Shown in pieces: positions 26,664 through 36,023 of a stretch of DNA of 64,000 bases. The stretch is from contig CAWBUL010000004.1 of the NCBI GenBank assembly GCA_963791885.1, positions 1,550,001 through 1,614,000 of the forward strand, read 5' to 3'. Source of the DNA: CAVSUZ01 sp963791885. GTDB lineage: Bacteria; Pseudomonadota; Alphaproteobacteria; Acetobacterales; Acetobacteraceae. Made by a program: the position numbers and the translations under genes. The number at the start of each line of letters is the position of its first letter. Position 1 is the first letter of the stretch. The notes below the pieces were generated by a model that searched no databases, was not told where the DNA came from, and saw only the letters and a program-made list of their open reading frames with translations.

Positions 26664-27293
26664 ATGACCGACCTCGTCGTCGTCGCCCATCCGCTGGTGC
26701 AGCACAAACTCACCCTCCTTCGCCGCCGCGAAACCTCCACTGGCGCCTTCCGCCAGCTCATCCGCGAACTCAGCCTGCTTCTCGCCTACGAGGTCACCCG
26801 CGACCTGCCGCTCGAACAGGTGCGGATCGAAACGCCGCTGGAGGAGATGGACGCACCGTTGCTGTCGGGCAAAAAACTCTGCTTCCTCCCTATTATGCGA
26901 GCGGGCCACGGCATGCTGGAGGGCATGCTGGACCTGGTGCCCTCCGCCCGCGTTGGCCATGTCGGGCTGTACCGTGATCCGGTGACACTGGTTCCAGTCG
27001 AGTACTATCTGAAACTACCGGACGACATCGCCGACCGGCAGGTGATCGTCATCGATCCGATGCTGGCTACTGGCCACTCGGCCATTGCAGCCGTGCACCG
27101 CCTGAAAGAAGCGGGCGTTACCCAGATCAGCTTCTGCTGCCTGCTCACTTCACCAGAAGGAGTGGAGGCATTCGGCCACGCGCATCCCGAGGTTCGGGTC
27201 TATGCCGCCGCCGTGGACCGCCAACTGGACGATCACGGATATATCCGGCCTGGCCTGGGTGATGCCGGGGATCGGATGTACGGAACGAAATAG
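26664..27293 (+). CDS. upp: Uracil phosphoribosyltransferase
   Basis: 209 residues. LVVVAHPLVQHKLTLLRR, the PRPP-binding IDPMLATGHSAIAAV, uracil-site YIRPGLGDAGDRMYGTK and MRAGHGMLEGMLDLVP match bacterial Upp. Converts uracil plus PRPP to UMP. Here it follows DUF1688/URC4 and may work as the URC6-type entry enzyme of uracil catabolism as well as in salvage. Confidence 0.95.
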   Translation: MTDLVVVAHPLVQHKLTLLRRRETSTGAFRQLIRELSLLLAYEVTRDLPLEQVRIETPLEEMDAPLLSGKKLCFLPIMRAGHGMLEGMLDLVPSARVGHVGLYRDPVTLVPVEYYLKLPDDIADRQVIVIDPMLATGHSAIAAVHRLKEAGVTQISFCCLLTSPEGVEAFGHAHPEVRVYAAAVDRQLDDHGYIRPGLGDAGDRMYGTK

Positions 27294-27367
27294 CGGGAGT
27301 GCTTCGACTACAGGCTTGGCCGGGACAGTAATTTTCTGGTTCAGAAGGACGAGGGACAGGAATCGAA

Positions 27368-28564
27368 ATGAAGATCACAGATATCAAATGCGCCGTCATC
27401 GCCAACAGTCCGGTGGTCCGGATCACCACGGACGAAGGCATCACCGGCTGGAGCCAGATCGAGACGCCAAAGCCCTACCTGCAGCCCATCGTCCTGCAGG
27501 CTGAAGTCGTGGCTTGTCGGACAGGATCCGGTCAACGTCGAACACGTGATGCGCCGCATCCGCATGCGGGGCGGGTTCAAGCCTTGGGGGTCGGCCGTCA
27601 GCGCCATCGAAATGGCGCTCTGGGACATCGCCGGCAAAGCCGCAAACCTGCCGGTCTATCGCTTGCTCGGCGGCAAGGTGCGCGACCAGGTGCGCACTTA
27701 TCGCACGCTGTATCATGAACCCGGTACCAAGCACACGGTTGAGGACTACGTGCGCTGGGCCGAGATCGGCAAGGCGCTGCCTGAGAAGTTCACGATGTTC
27801 AAACTGCCAACCTCATTCCACTCCGCGATGGTTAGGGAGGTGCCGGAATTCTTCTACGGCGCGCTGCAGCCCGACGCGCCTTTCCCCTATCCGCATCGCG
27901 GCGCGCTGACGGAATACGGCCTGCGGCATCTTGTGGAGTGCGTCACGGCCGCGAAGGAGACGCTGGGCGAGCAGTACGGCATGCGGTCGATGCCGGCCCG
28001 GGGTACCTCGCGCATGATGCGCTGCGTTTCGCCAAGGCAGTCGAGCATCTGCATCTGATGTGGATCGAGGACATGATCACGGGCGATTACGTCCCGTTCG
28101 TCAACGCGGATGTCTATCGAGAGGTCACTGCGCAGACGACCACGCCGATCCATACGGGCGAACAGATCTATCTGCGGCAGAATTTCAAGTCGCTGATCGA
28201 AGGGCACGCGGTAAAGGTGATCGGCCCCGATCCGTGTGACGTCGGCGGCATCGCCGAGCTGAAGTGGATTGCCGAATACGCGGACCTGCACGGCATCGCC
28301 ATGGCCCCGCACGGCACCGCGAACGGCATCATTGGCCTCGCCGCGCTGATCCAGGTCTGCGCTACGCTGCCAGACAATTATATCGCGTTCGAATATCCCG
28401 CCCGGTTCGAACCGTTCTGGTACGAGATCACCGAGGGATTTGACGGCGTGCCGGTGCGCAACGGCATGATCGACGTACCCGATCGCCCCGGCCTTGGTGT
28501 CAACCTGATCCCGCAGGCGGCGCGCGCTTACCTGTCAGAGGGGGACGCCGACTTCTTCGATTGA
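27368..28564 (+). pseudogene. Mandelate racemase/muconate lactonizing (enolase-superfamily) gene with two frameshifts
   Basis: Three overlapping frames together give one ~398-residue protein. Frame one (27368) reads MKITDIKCAVIANSPVVRITTDEG to QPIVLQ. An extra G near 27507 shifts to WLVGQDPVNVEHVMRR through GEQYGM. A missing base near 27985 shifts to VDAGPGYLAHDAL through the C-terminus (MWIEDMITGDY, MAPHGTANG). The two indels cancel. Conserved metal/acid-base segments remain otherwise intact, so this is either a recent pseudogene or sequence error. The family acts on acid-sugar or carboxylate substrates. Confidence 0.82.
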
Positions 28565-28651
28565 GCGTCACGAAATGGAATGGGTCCAGTCGGCCGGAAG
28601 GTCTGCGGGTATAAATAGAACATGGCCCACGGATTTCGTTTACGAGCGAGC

Positions 28652-30197
28652 TTACGCCGGCAGGGCAGGGGGCTTCACAAACCCCCCAAAGGCTTGCTCG
28701 AGCAATCCGGCGAACGCGATGGTCGTGCGATCCTCCAGATAGCCGCCAATGATTTGAACCCCGACCGGCAGCCCGTCTTCCGTCCGCGCGATCGGTGCGA
28801 CCGTCGCCGGAAACCCGTTCAGCGTGGCGATGCCACACCACGCGACTTGATTCAGATAGCGGATCTTCTTGCCGTCAATATCGACGGTTCGGGTCAGGAC
28901 CGGCGACTTGTCCTGAAGAAAGGCCGGCGTCGGCATTGGCGGGCATAGGACAACATCGATCTCCTGAAACAGCGCCTGCCAGCGGGTGCGCAGACCATAG
29001 CGAATGAAACTAGTGTTCTCCCAGGCGCCGTGGCTCATGGTCACGCCACGGATCTCGGCCGCCCTCATGCTCAAATCATCGGGGGACAGCTTGGACGCGG
29101 CGGCTTGGGCCTGCATCCATTCCTCCGCAGGAAGATCGGTATCGAAGAGAGCCGCGAGCAATTCCTCATAATTGCGGGTCGTCAATGCCAGCGCGGGCAT
29201 CTTTTCGCTTTTCCGCAGCACTGCGCAGCCGGATTTCGTCAGGTTCCCGGCCAGGTCCTCCATGGCTGCCCGCACGCTCTCCGCCGTGGGGCATAATGGA
29301 TGCGCATCCAGCAGCAGCACCCGGTAATCGGCCAGCCGGTCATGTCGCGGCGCGGGCAGCACCAGCTTGTAGCCGATCCCATCCCATAACGGGTCCGGAC
29401 CGGCCAGGACGCTGAGTTCCAGGGCCAAATCCGCCGCGCCGCGCGCCATCGGACCCGCCACGGCCATGTCGTCGATCATCGGTCGTGCGGGAGTTCCCGG
29501 GCCGCTCGCCCCGCGTTGCGGCACCACGTTGATGCTGGGCTTGTGCGCGAACACGCCACAATAATGTGCGGGCGCCCGCAGCGAGCCGCCCAGATCGGAC
29601 CCCAGCTCCAGCGGCGTGAACCCTGCCGCCAGCGCGGCGGCGGCACCGCCCGATGATCCGCCCGGCGTCCGCTTCAGGTCCCAGGGATTATTCGTCGTCC
29701 CGTAAATAGGGTTGTGGCTCTGCCAATCCGCCAAACCCACCGGCACATTGGTCTTGCCCATAATGACCGCGCCGGCCGCCTTCAACCGCTGTACGGCCAG
29801 GGCATCCTCCGCGGGCCGCCAATCGCGGAACCGCTCGATGCCCCAGGTCGTCGGCAGCCCGGCGACGTTGAACTGTTCCTTCACGGTCATCGGGATGCCG
29901 AGCAGGGGTCCCCGCTCTCCGCGGCCGAGGGCGAGGTCGGCTGCGCCTGCAGCCTCCCGCGCCCGGTCGAAATCCCGAACCACCACGGCGTTGATCGTCG
30001 GATCGAGCGTCTCGATCCTCGCAATTTCGGCCTCTAGCAGTTCCCGCGCCGAGATCTGCCGGGCAGCCAGTGCAGCGGCGAGCTCGAGTCGCGCTGCGAT
30101 AGGAGTCCGGCGGTGCCGATGGACTTGCTCCGGCCACGCCACTCGCTCCGGCGGCGGCAAGCCCGACGAGTACCGACCGGCGCGTCAGCTGCGTCAT
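28652..30197 (-). CDS. Amidase-signature hydrolase with out-of-frame Tat leader
   Basis: The enzyme body (frame ending 28652) shows the amidase signature: Lys of the triad in IPMTVKEQFNVAG, GGSSGGAAAALAAG with the cis-Ser, and LGSDLGGSLRAPAHYCG with the nucleophile Ser. Its own frame lacks a credible start. A perfect start with AGGAGG lies at 30197 in another frame and encodes a twin-arginine signal (LTRRSVLVGLAAAGASGVAGA), so a single indel near 30100-30130 separates leader and enzyme. Probably an exported amidase acting on amides or ureido compounds. Confidence 0.8.
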
Positions 30198-30338
30198 CCT
30201 GCTTGGCCTCCTGGACGGTCCTCCCGGAGACATGTTAGCGCGACGTTTCGAAATCTCGCCGTGACAAACGGTTACCGAGCGCTCTGCGCATCCCTCTGCC
30301 CTGTCAAACCGCCGGGCAAAGCAGGCTACTGAAAAAGA

Positions 30339-30614
30339 TCAGCGAACAGTGATGTTTCCCAGCGGGACGTGCAGCAAGAATCCCGCCCCGTCGCGGAACG
30401 AACGCTCGCTCGGGATCACGAAATCCCCCTCTCGCGGGGCATAGGACGTGTCGCCCTGCGCTTCCCTTCCGACTGCTCCGACCGACAGGGTCGTCGGCCC
30501 GGCATCATCAGTCGGAGGGTTCAATTGCAGGTTGTAGGTACCTGGATCCATAACCAAGGGCGCCGCGGCCAGCGTGCCCGCCAAAACCCATAGAGTCCCA
30601 GTGCGTGGGAGCAT
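30339..30614 (-). CDS. Small exported hypothetical protein
   Basis: 91 residues. ATG at 30614 is preceded by GGGGAGG with a suitable gap. A short hydrophobic N-terminus (LWVLAGTLAAAPLVM) suggests export. The mature part is Asp/Gly/Pro-rich (DPGTYNLQLNPPTDDAGPTTLSVG) with no known motif. Stands alone between the amidase and the FAD oxidoreductase. Confidence 0.5.
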   Translation of the reverse strand: MLPRTGTLWVLAGTLAAAPLVMDPGTYNLQLNPPTDDAGPTTLSVGAVGREAQGDTSYAPREGDFVIPSERSFRDGAGFLLHVPLGNITVR

Positions 30615-30841
30615 GGTTTTTGTCCTCCCCGGCTTAGTCCGGCGAATTTAACGCGCGTTTTTCGTGCTGGAGAAGCAAAATCGATCAAACCTTTCCGCCT
30701 GGGGTCAGTCCCGCTACTCTAATTTCGAAAGTGCGGCGCTCAGGCCACAGGCGTGATGCGCGAGGCCCCGAGGGCCATTCTCCGGTACAAACGCCAGTCC
30801 GAAGCGGCCCTTAAGGGACCACCCCCGCGCGAGGCGACGAC

Positions 30842-32170
30842 CTAAACCCCCTCCATCACCTGCGTCGGCGATCCATCCAGGAACCGTTGCAACCGGAACG
30901 GCGTGGGATCCACGATCGGGCTATCCCCGCTCACCAAATCCGCCGCCAGACGCCCGGCGCCCGGTCCGATCCCGAACCCATGCCCGGAAAATCCCGTTGC
31001 GACGAAGAACCCGGGCACCGATTCCACCGGCGAGATCACCGGCACCGCATCCAGCGTCACGTCGATCATCCCCGCCCATTGCTGCGCCACCCGGGCCTGC
31101 TCAAACATCGGGAACGCGGCGCGCAGCTTCGAAAGCGCCCGGTTGTTCACCCGTTCCAGCGGATACGGATCCAGCGTCCGAGTCAGTTCGAACGGCGTCA
31201 CCTGATCCATCGTCCAGCGCCGCTTCAGCCGCGCCTCCTCCAGGAAACGTTCCGATAGCCGCAGCTTCACCGTAGCCTGGCCCGACCGCCACAAGCGCAT
31301 GAACCGCAGACCGAGCAGAAAGCTGTCCGGCACGATTTCCGTCACGCTCGCATTGAGGTTCGCGATCGTATACCCGCCATCCAAACGCTTGCGGAACGCA
31401 AACCCACCGCCGCTCGCCGCCACCTCGGGACCATTGTCCAAAGGCTCCGTCCGCAATACCGACGACCGGACCTTCAACTGCGGCAGAGCAACCCCGAGAT
31501 TGCCGCAGAACAGCCGCGACCACGAACCGCCCGCCAGCAGCACCGAGCCGCACGCGATCCGGCCCTTCTCTGTCACCACGCCGGACACCCGGCCGCCCTG
31601 CTGCTCGAGCCCGCGCACAGCGCAATTTGTCAGGATATGCGCGCCCGCCCGGCGCGCCGCCTCGGCGATCGCAGGCCCCGCCTTCTGCGGCTCCGCCCGG
31701 CCGTCGCTCTTTGTATACAGCGCCGCTTTGAATCGCTTCGTCGCTTGCGGGTACAGGGCCGCGACCTCCTCCGCGCTGATCAGCTTCGTATCGAGCTGAT
31801 AGGGCTGCGCGTATTCCAGCCACTTCTCGCGCCGCGCCACGTCGGCGTCCGTCTCGCACAGATACGCGATGCCGGTGACCCGGAAGCCTGTTTCCCCACC
31901 GACCGCCTCGTTCATGCCCTGCCACAGCCGCATGCTTTCGATGATCAGCGGGATCTCCCGCGGATCGCGCCCCATTTTCCGGCACCAGCCCCAGTTGCGG
32001 CTCGACTGCTCGCCGGCGATCTCCCCCTTCTCGCACAACGCGACCGAGATTCCCTTCTGCGCCAGCGCCCATGTCGCGCTCACGCCGGCAATGCCGCCGC
32101 CGATAACCACCACATCCACCCGCTCAGGGAGAGTGGTATCGGATGCAACCGGATCGACCTTCGGTCCCAT
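30842..32170 (-). CDS. FAD-dependent D-amino-acid-oxidase-type (DAO) oxidoreductase
   Basis: 442 residues. N-terminal Rossmann dinucleotide site VDVVVIGGGIAGVSATWALAQKG, SSRNWGWCRKMGRDPRE, and a C-terminal GFFVATGFSGHGFGIGPGAGRLAADLV typical of DAO-family enzymes. Oxidises an amine or amino-acid substrate (sarcosine, D-amino acid or opine class); the specificity cannot be told. Stop lies 3 bp from the end of the HAD gene region on the same strand. Confidence 0.9.
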   Translation of the reverse strand: MGPKVDPVASDTTLPERVDVVVIGGGIAGVSATWALAQKGISVALCEKGEIAGEQSSRNWGWCRKMGRDPREIPLIIESMRLWQGMNEAVGGETGFRVTGIAYLCETDADVARREKWLEYAQPYQLDTKLISAEEVAALYPQATKRFKAALYTKSDGRAEPQKAGPAIAEAARRAGAHILTNCAVRGLEQQGGRVSGVVTEKGRIACGSVLLAGGSWSRLFCGNLGVALPQLKVRSSVLRTEPLDNGPEVAASGGGFAFRKRLDGGYTIANLNASVTEIVPDSFLLGLRFMRLWRSGQATVKLRLSERFLEEARLKRRWTMDQVTPFELTRTLDPYPLERVNNRALSKLRAAFPMFEQARVAQQWAGMIDVTLDAVPVISPVESVPGFFVATGFSGHGFGIGPGAGRLAADLVSGDSPIVDPTPFRLQRFLDGSPTQVMEGV

Positions 32171-32173
32171 GTC

Positions 32174-32791
32174 TTAATTCTCCAGCAGACCCAGTCGGGT
32201 CAGATCAGTGCGCAACGCTTCGGGGCTGGTGAAATGGATGCCCTCCATTCCCAGAGCGGCCGCGGCCGCCGCATTCTTCGGATTGTCGTCGATAAACACC
32301 AATGCCTCAGGCGAAAGTCCATGACGTTCACACAGCAATCGGAAAATTGCCGGATCGGGCTTCACCAGTCGCTCTCGGCCGGACACCACGACCGCTTCGA
32401 ACCAACCGAGGAAATCGTACAACTCCAATGCCAGCGGGTAAGTCTCCGCCGACCAGTTCGTCAGCGCAAACAGCGGCACCTCTTGCGCCCGCAGCTCCGC
32501 CAGAATCTCCACGGTGCCGTCGATCGGTCCGCCCAGCATCTCCAGCCAGCGTCCGCGATACGCCGCGATCAGCTCCGCCTTGTCCGGATGCTCTCGCGTC
32601 AGTCGCGCGATCGCCTCCTCCCAGCTTCGCCCCCGGTCCTGCTCCAGGTTCCACGCCGGTGAGCACACCTCGGCCAGGAACCGCTCCACCGCCGCCTCCT
32701 CAGGAAGCATCTTGCGGTACAGATGCCGCGGGTTCCAATCGATCAGAACACCGCCAAGATCGAAGACCACACCGCTGCGCGCCGCTTTCAT
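32174..32791 (-). CDS. HAD-IA hydrolase (2-haloacid dehalogenase/YihX-like)
   Basis: 205 residues from MKAARSGVVFDLGGVL; 31 in-frame upstream residues lie in the ribosome-binding region of the divergent gene and are excluded. Motif I FDLGGVLIDW (nucleophile Asp), motif II LFALTNWSAE, motif III Lys in RLVKPDPAIF and motif IV VFIDDNPKN. A phosphatase or dehalogenase; in operon with the FAD oxidoreductase (3 bp gap). Divergent from the binding-protein gene by 92 bp. Confidence 0.87.
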   Translation of the reverse strand: MKAARSGVVFDLGGVLIDWNPRHLYRKMLPEEAAVERFLAEVCSPAWNLEQDRGRSWEEAIARLTREHPDKAELIAAYRGRWLEMLGGPIDGTVEILAELRAQEVPLFALTNWSAETYPLALELYDFLGWFEAVVVSGRERLVKPDPAIFRLLCERHGLSPEALVFIDDNPKNAAAAAALGMEGIHFTSPEALRTDLTRLGLLEN

Positions 32792-32883
32792 TCTCACCCG
32801 GTTACCACGCCACCTGCGGCCTTCACAGGCTTGACGCGTATGCCCGACCCGCGCGCAATGCACCAAACTGGGAGACACCAACA

Positions 32884-34461
32884 ATGAAACGTCGGGACCT
32901 GTTCAAGGCGACGCTCGCCTCGACGGCCGCCCTCGCCGCGCCCGCCCTCGTGCGCGCGGACGAACGCACGACCATTACCTTCATCCCGCAGGCTGACCTC
33001 GCCTCGATCGACCCTGTGTGGACCACCGCGGACGTCACCCGCAATTACTCCCTCGCGGTCTTCGATACGCTTTACGGCATTGACGCCAACTTCACTGCGC
33101 AGCCACAGATGGTGGCCGGCCACACCATCCAGGACGATGGCAAGCAGTGGGACATCACGCTGCGTGACGGCCTGCACTTCCACGACAAGACGCCCGTGCT
33201 GGCCCGCGACTGCGTCGCGACCATAAAGCGCTGGTCGGTACGCGACACCTTCGGCCAAGCCCTGATGACCCGGGTCGATGAGGTCAGCGCCCCATCGGAC
33301 ACGGTCATCCGCATTCGTCTCAAGCGGCCTTTCGCCCTCGTGCCGCAAGCACTCGCCCAGTCGAACTGCGCCATCATGCCGGAGCGTCTGGCTCAGACCG
33401 ATCCGATGAAGCAGATACCCGAAGTGGTCGGCAGCGGGCCGTTCCGCTTCGTTGCGTCCGAGCGCATTCCGGGGGCTCGCGTCGTATACGAGAAGAACAC
33501 CGACTACGTGCCGCGTACGGACGGCACTCCCAGCTTCATGGCCGGACCGAAAATCGTCTACGTGGATCGTGTGGTCTGGAACTTTATCGCCGACCCCGCC
33601 ACCGCGTCCGCAGCGCTGTCGCAAAAGGAAGTCGACTGGTGGGAGAATCCCACGATCGATCTCATCCCGCAGATCCAGTCCGACAAGGACATCGTCGTGA
33701 CGGTGACGGACCGCACAGGGGAGATCGGCTGCCTGCGCTTCAATCAGCTCTTCCCGCCATTCGATAACCCGGCCATTCGCCGCGTCGTGCTCGCCGCGAT
33801 GGACCAGAACGACATCATGACCGCTGTAGCGGGCGCCGTTCCGTCGCTGATCAAGACCGATGTGGGACTCTTTGTCCCAGGCACGCCGATGGCCAGCACA
33901 GCGGGCGTGGAAATCGGCCGCGGCCCAAAGGACTACGCCAAGCTCAGCAAGGACCTTATCGCCGCCGGCTACAAAGGGGAGAAGGTGGTCGTGCTCGCCG
34001 CACAAAGCTTCCCCTCGATCTTCGCCGAGGCGCAGGTCGCATCCGACGTCATGAAGAAGATCGGTCTGAACGTCGACTTTCAGGTCAGCGACTGGGGCAC
34101 TGTCGTTCAGCGCCGCGCCAGCATGCAGCCGCCGGACAAGGGCGGCTGGAATGTCTTCTTCACCTATCTCGGCGGCCTGGGGAACATCTCGCCTGCAGCC
34201 GATATTGCCATCCGGGGGAACGGCCGGGCCGCGTGGTTCGGCTGGCCGACCGACCCCAAGATCGAGCAACTACGCGACGCCTGGTTCGAAGCGCCTGACC
34301 TCGCGACACAGAAGAAACTCGCTGCCGAGATGCAGGCACAGTTCTATCAGAACCCCAGCCACGTCCCGCTGGGCATGTATAACATGCCGACCGCCTATCA
34401 GCGCTCATTGACGGACGTGCGGGATGGCTGGCCGCAATTCTACGGCGTGCGCAAGACCTGA
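32884..34461 (+). CDS. ABC transporter substrate-binding protein, family 5 (peptide/opine type), Tat-type leader
   Basis: 525 residues from the ATG at 32884. Signal MKRRDLFKATLASTAALAAPALVRA with an RR motif, consistent with Tat export. Body is SBP family 5: FIPQADLASIDPVWTTADVTRNY, DGLHFHDKTPVLARDCVATIKRW and NQLFPPFDNPAIRRVVLAAMDQ. Binds a solute for an ABC importer. The permease and ATPase genes are not adjacent, so they must lie elsewhere. Divergent from the HAD/FAD operon, which may process the imported compound. Confidence 0.9.
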   Translation: MKRRDLFKATLASTAALAAPALVRADERTTITFIPQADLASIDPVWTTADVTRNYSLAVFDTLYGIDANFTAQPQMVAGHTIQDDGKQWDITLRDGLHFHDKTPVLARDCVATIKRWSVRDTFGQALMTRVDEVSAPSDTVIRIRLKRPFALVPQALAQSNCAIMPERLAQTDPMKQIPEVVGSGPFRFVASERIPGARVVYEKNTDYVPRTDGTPSFMAGPKIVYVDRVVWNFIADPATASAALSQKEVDWWENPTIDLIPQIQSDKDIVVTVTDRTGEIGCLRFNQLFPPFDNPAIRRVVLAAMDQNDIMTAVAGAVPSLIKTDVGLFVPGTPMASTAGVEIGRGPKDYAKLSKDLIAAGYKGEKVVVLAAQSFPSIFAEAQVASDVMKKIGLNVDFQVSDWGTVVQRRASMQPPDKGGWNVFFTYLGGLGNISPAADIAIRGNGRAAWFGWPTDPKIEQLRDAWFEAPDLATQKKLAAEMQAQFYQNPSHVPLGMYNMPTAYQRSLTDVRDGWPQFYGVRKT

Positions 34462-34709
34462 TCGGCACGCTCGGCGATCCGGCTTAGCCGAGGTGTCGCC
34501 GTGCCGATGCGCAACAACATCCGCGGTACGTCGGACGTGGGCACCGGGCCGCCATCCCGCGCACGCCGCCACGCGCTCCATTCTTCCGGCGACAGCCGCA
34601 GCACCTTCCGCTGCTCTTCGTCGCTCAACGCGATTTCGCCGCAAAGCTGCCCGAACGCCTGGAACTGCGTGCGAGCCAACATCTCAGGAAGCGAAGCCGT
34701 ATCCGACAT
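34440..34709 (-). CDS. Small helical protein resembling MbcA/Xre-type antitoxin C-terminal domain
   Basis: About 89 residues from MSDTASLPEMLARTQFQAFGQL. LSDEEQRKVLRLSPEEWSAWRRA reads as the helix pair of ParS/MbcA-like (DUF2384) antitoxin domains, with LLRIGTATPRLSRIAERADQVLRTP following. The resemblance is visual only. There is no toxin partner adjacent. Convergent with the binding-protein gene, overlapping by 22 bp. Confidence 0.45.
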   Translation of the reverse strand: MSDTASLPEMLARTQFQAFGQLCGEIALSDEEQRKVLRLSPEEWSAWRRARDGGPVPTSDVPRMLLRIGTATPRLSRIAERADQVLRTP

Positions 34710-34822
34710 GGAATGCCGCCTCATACCGTTGCGATAGAGGGCAAACTGTCGATCGGCTGCGGTCGAATTTCGAAAACGTCGTGGCGAATATTTGGCAAGC
34801 GGACACGAACGCGTGGGCAGCC

Positions 34823-35341
34823 TCACTGAACGCCGGACAGTTCCTGCTCGTAGAGCTGCAACATGCTGCGTCCGAAGCACACGAACACAACGGCGTCCGG
34901 GATCTTCTCACCCTCCAACGCCGCGACGACCGTCCGCACCGCCACGCGCACTGCTTCCTCAGGAGGGTAACCGTATATGCCGCAACTAATAGCCGGAAAC
35001 GCGATGCTCCGTAGCCCGTGCGATCGCGCACGGCCCAGGCTGGTCCGATAGCAGCTTGCCAGCAACCCTGGTTCGCCCCGATCGCCACCCCGCCACACCG
35101 GCCCGACCGTGTGGATCACATGCCGGGAAGGCAGCTGATATCCTTTCGTAATCCTCGCTTCTCCGGTGGGACAGCGGCCAATCGTTCGGCACTCGGCCAA
35201 CAGTTCCGGTCCGGCCGCGCGATGGATCGCGCCATCGACACCGCCACCCCCGAGCAGCGACTCATTCGCCGCATTCACGATCGCGTCCACCGCCAGGGCG
35301 GTGATGTCTCCCCCGATCGCCCGCAGGCGATCGCGCATCAC
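34823..35341 (-). CDS. Macro-domain ADP-ribose/O-acetyl-ADP-ribose hydrolase (YmdB-like)
   Basis: 172 residues. Canonical macro motifs: VDAIVNAANESLLGGGGVDGAIHRAAG (ADP-ribose loop with conserved Asn) and IAFPAISCGIYGYPPEEAVRVAV (diphosphate loop). Removes ADP-ribose or deacetylates OAADPr. Start overlaps the stop of the DUF4167 gene as ATGA, so the two are translationally coupled. Confidence 0.92.
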   Translation of the reverse strand: MMRDRLRAIGGDITALAVDAIVNAANESLLGGGGVDGAIHRAAGPELLAECRTIGRCPTGEARITKGYQLPSRHVIHTVGPVWRGGDRGEPGLLASCYRTSLGRARSHGLRSIAFPAISCGIYGYPPEEAVRVAVRTVVAALEGEKIPDAVVFVCFGRSMLQLYEQELSGVQ

Positions 35342-35832
35342 CCCTCCGGCGAGGTCCCCGCGATCGGGATCTCCCGCGTGTCCGGCTGGTCGCCGGTGCC
35401 TGGAGCGTTCTCGGCGTTCTCTTCCTCCAGCTCCGCCGCCAAGGATGGTGCGGACTCCTCACCATTGAACGACCGGCGCGGCTGATACGACTGCCCCGGC
35501 TGCCCGTTCTGCTGATGATGCTGTTGCTGCTGCTGGTTCTGTTGCGCCGCCTGGTTCATCGCATTCAGGATGCGGAAATAGTGCTCCGCATGCTGGAAGT
35601 AGCCCTCGGCCATCACCCGGTCGCCCGAGGACGTCGCGTCGCGGCCCAGTTGCAGATATTTCTCGAACAACTGCTGCGCCGTCCCGCGCACCCGCAGGTC
35701 CGGCCCGTTGCTGTCGAACACATGGTTGCGGTTGAGCGGAATTCCGCCGCTGCCACCGCCGCCCGTGTGATGACGAATTGGACCGCCCCCGCCATTCCGG
35801 TGACCGCGCCCGCGCATACGCTTTATGTTCAT
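35338..35832 (-). CDS. DUF4167 domain protein with Gln/His-rich linker
   Basis: 164 residues. N-terminal basic/Gly-rich RMRGRGHRNGGGGPIRHH, then the DUF4167 core (RVRGTAQQLFEKYLQLGRDATSSGDRVMAEGYFQHAEHYFRI), followed by a Gln/His-rich low-complexity stretch. Alphaproteobacteria-specific family, often by prmC/clpB as here; function unknown, perhaps RNA-associated by composition. Confidence 0.9.
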   Translation of the reverse strand: MNIKRMRGRGHRNGGGGPIRHHTGGGGSGGIPLNRNHVFDSNGPDLRVRGTAQQLFEKYLQLGRDATSSGDRVMAEGYFQHAEHYFRILNAMNQAAQQNQQQQQHHQQNGQPGQSYQPRRSFNGEESAPSLAAELEEENAENAPGTGDQPDTREIPIAGTSPEG

Positions 35833-36023
35833 CGTGATATCGTTTGCCTTCCAGTTGCCGGGCGGGAAGTCAGGGAGAACACGCGTGTTCCACGCGAAGA
35901 CTTCACTGCCGAGCTTTGATCAGGCGGGTGCCGTATAACGGAACCGGGACTCGGCCACTCAGCGGCCAACCCTTGCCATGGATCGAAACTATACCCCCCT
36001 GGTCCCTCTGCCAAATGGTTTTT

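Noticed and set aside
32302..32883. 194-residue N-terminal extension of the ABC binding protein
   Set aside because: Overlaps the HAD gene on the other strand and precedes the genuine Tat leader at 32884.
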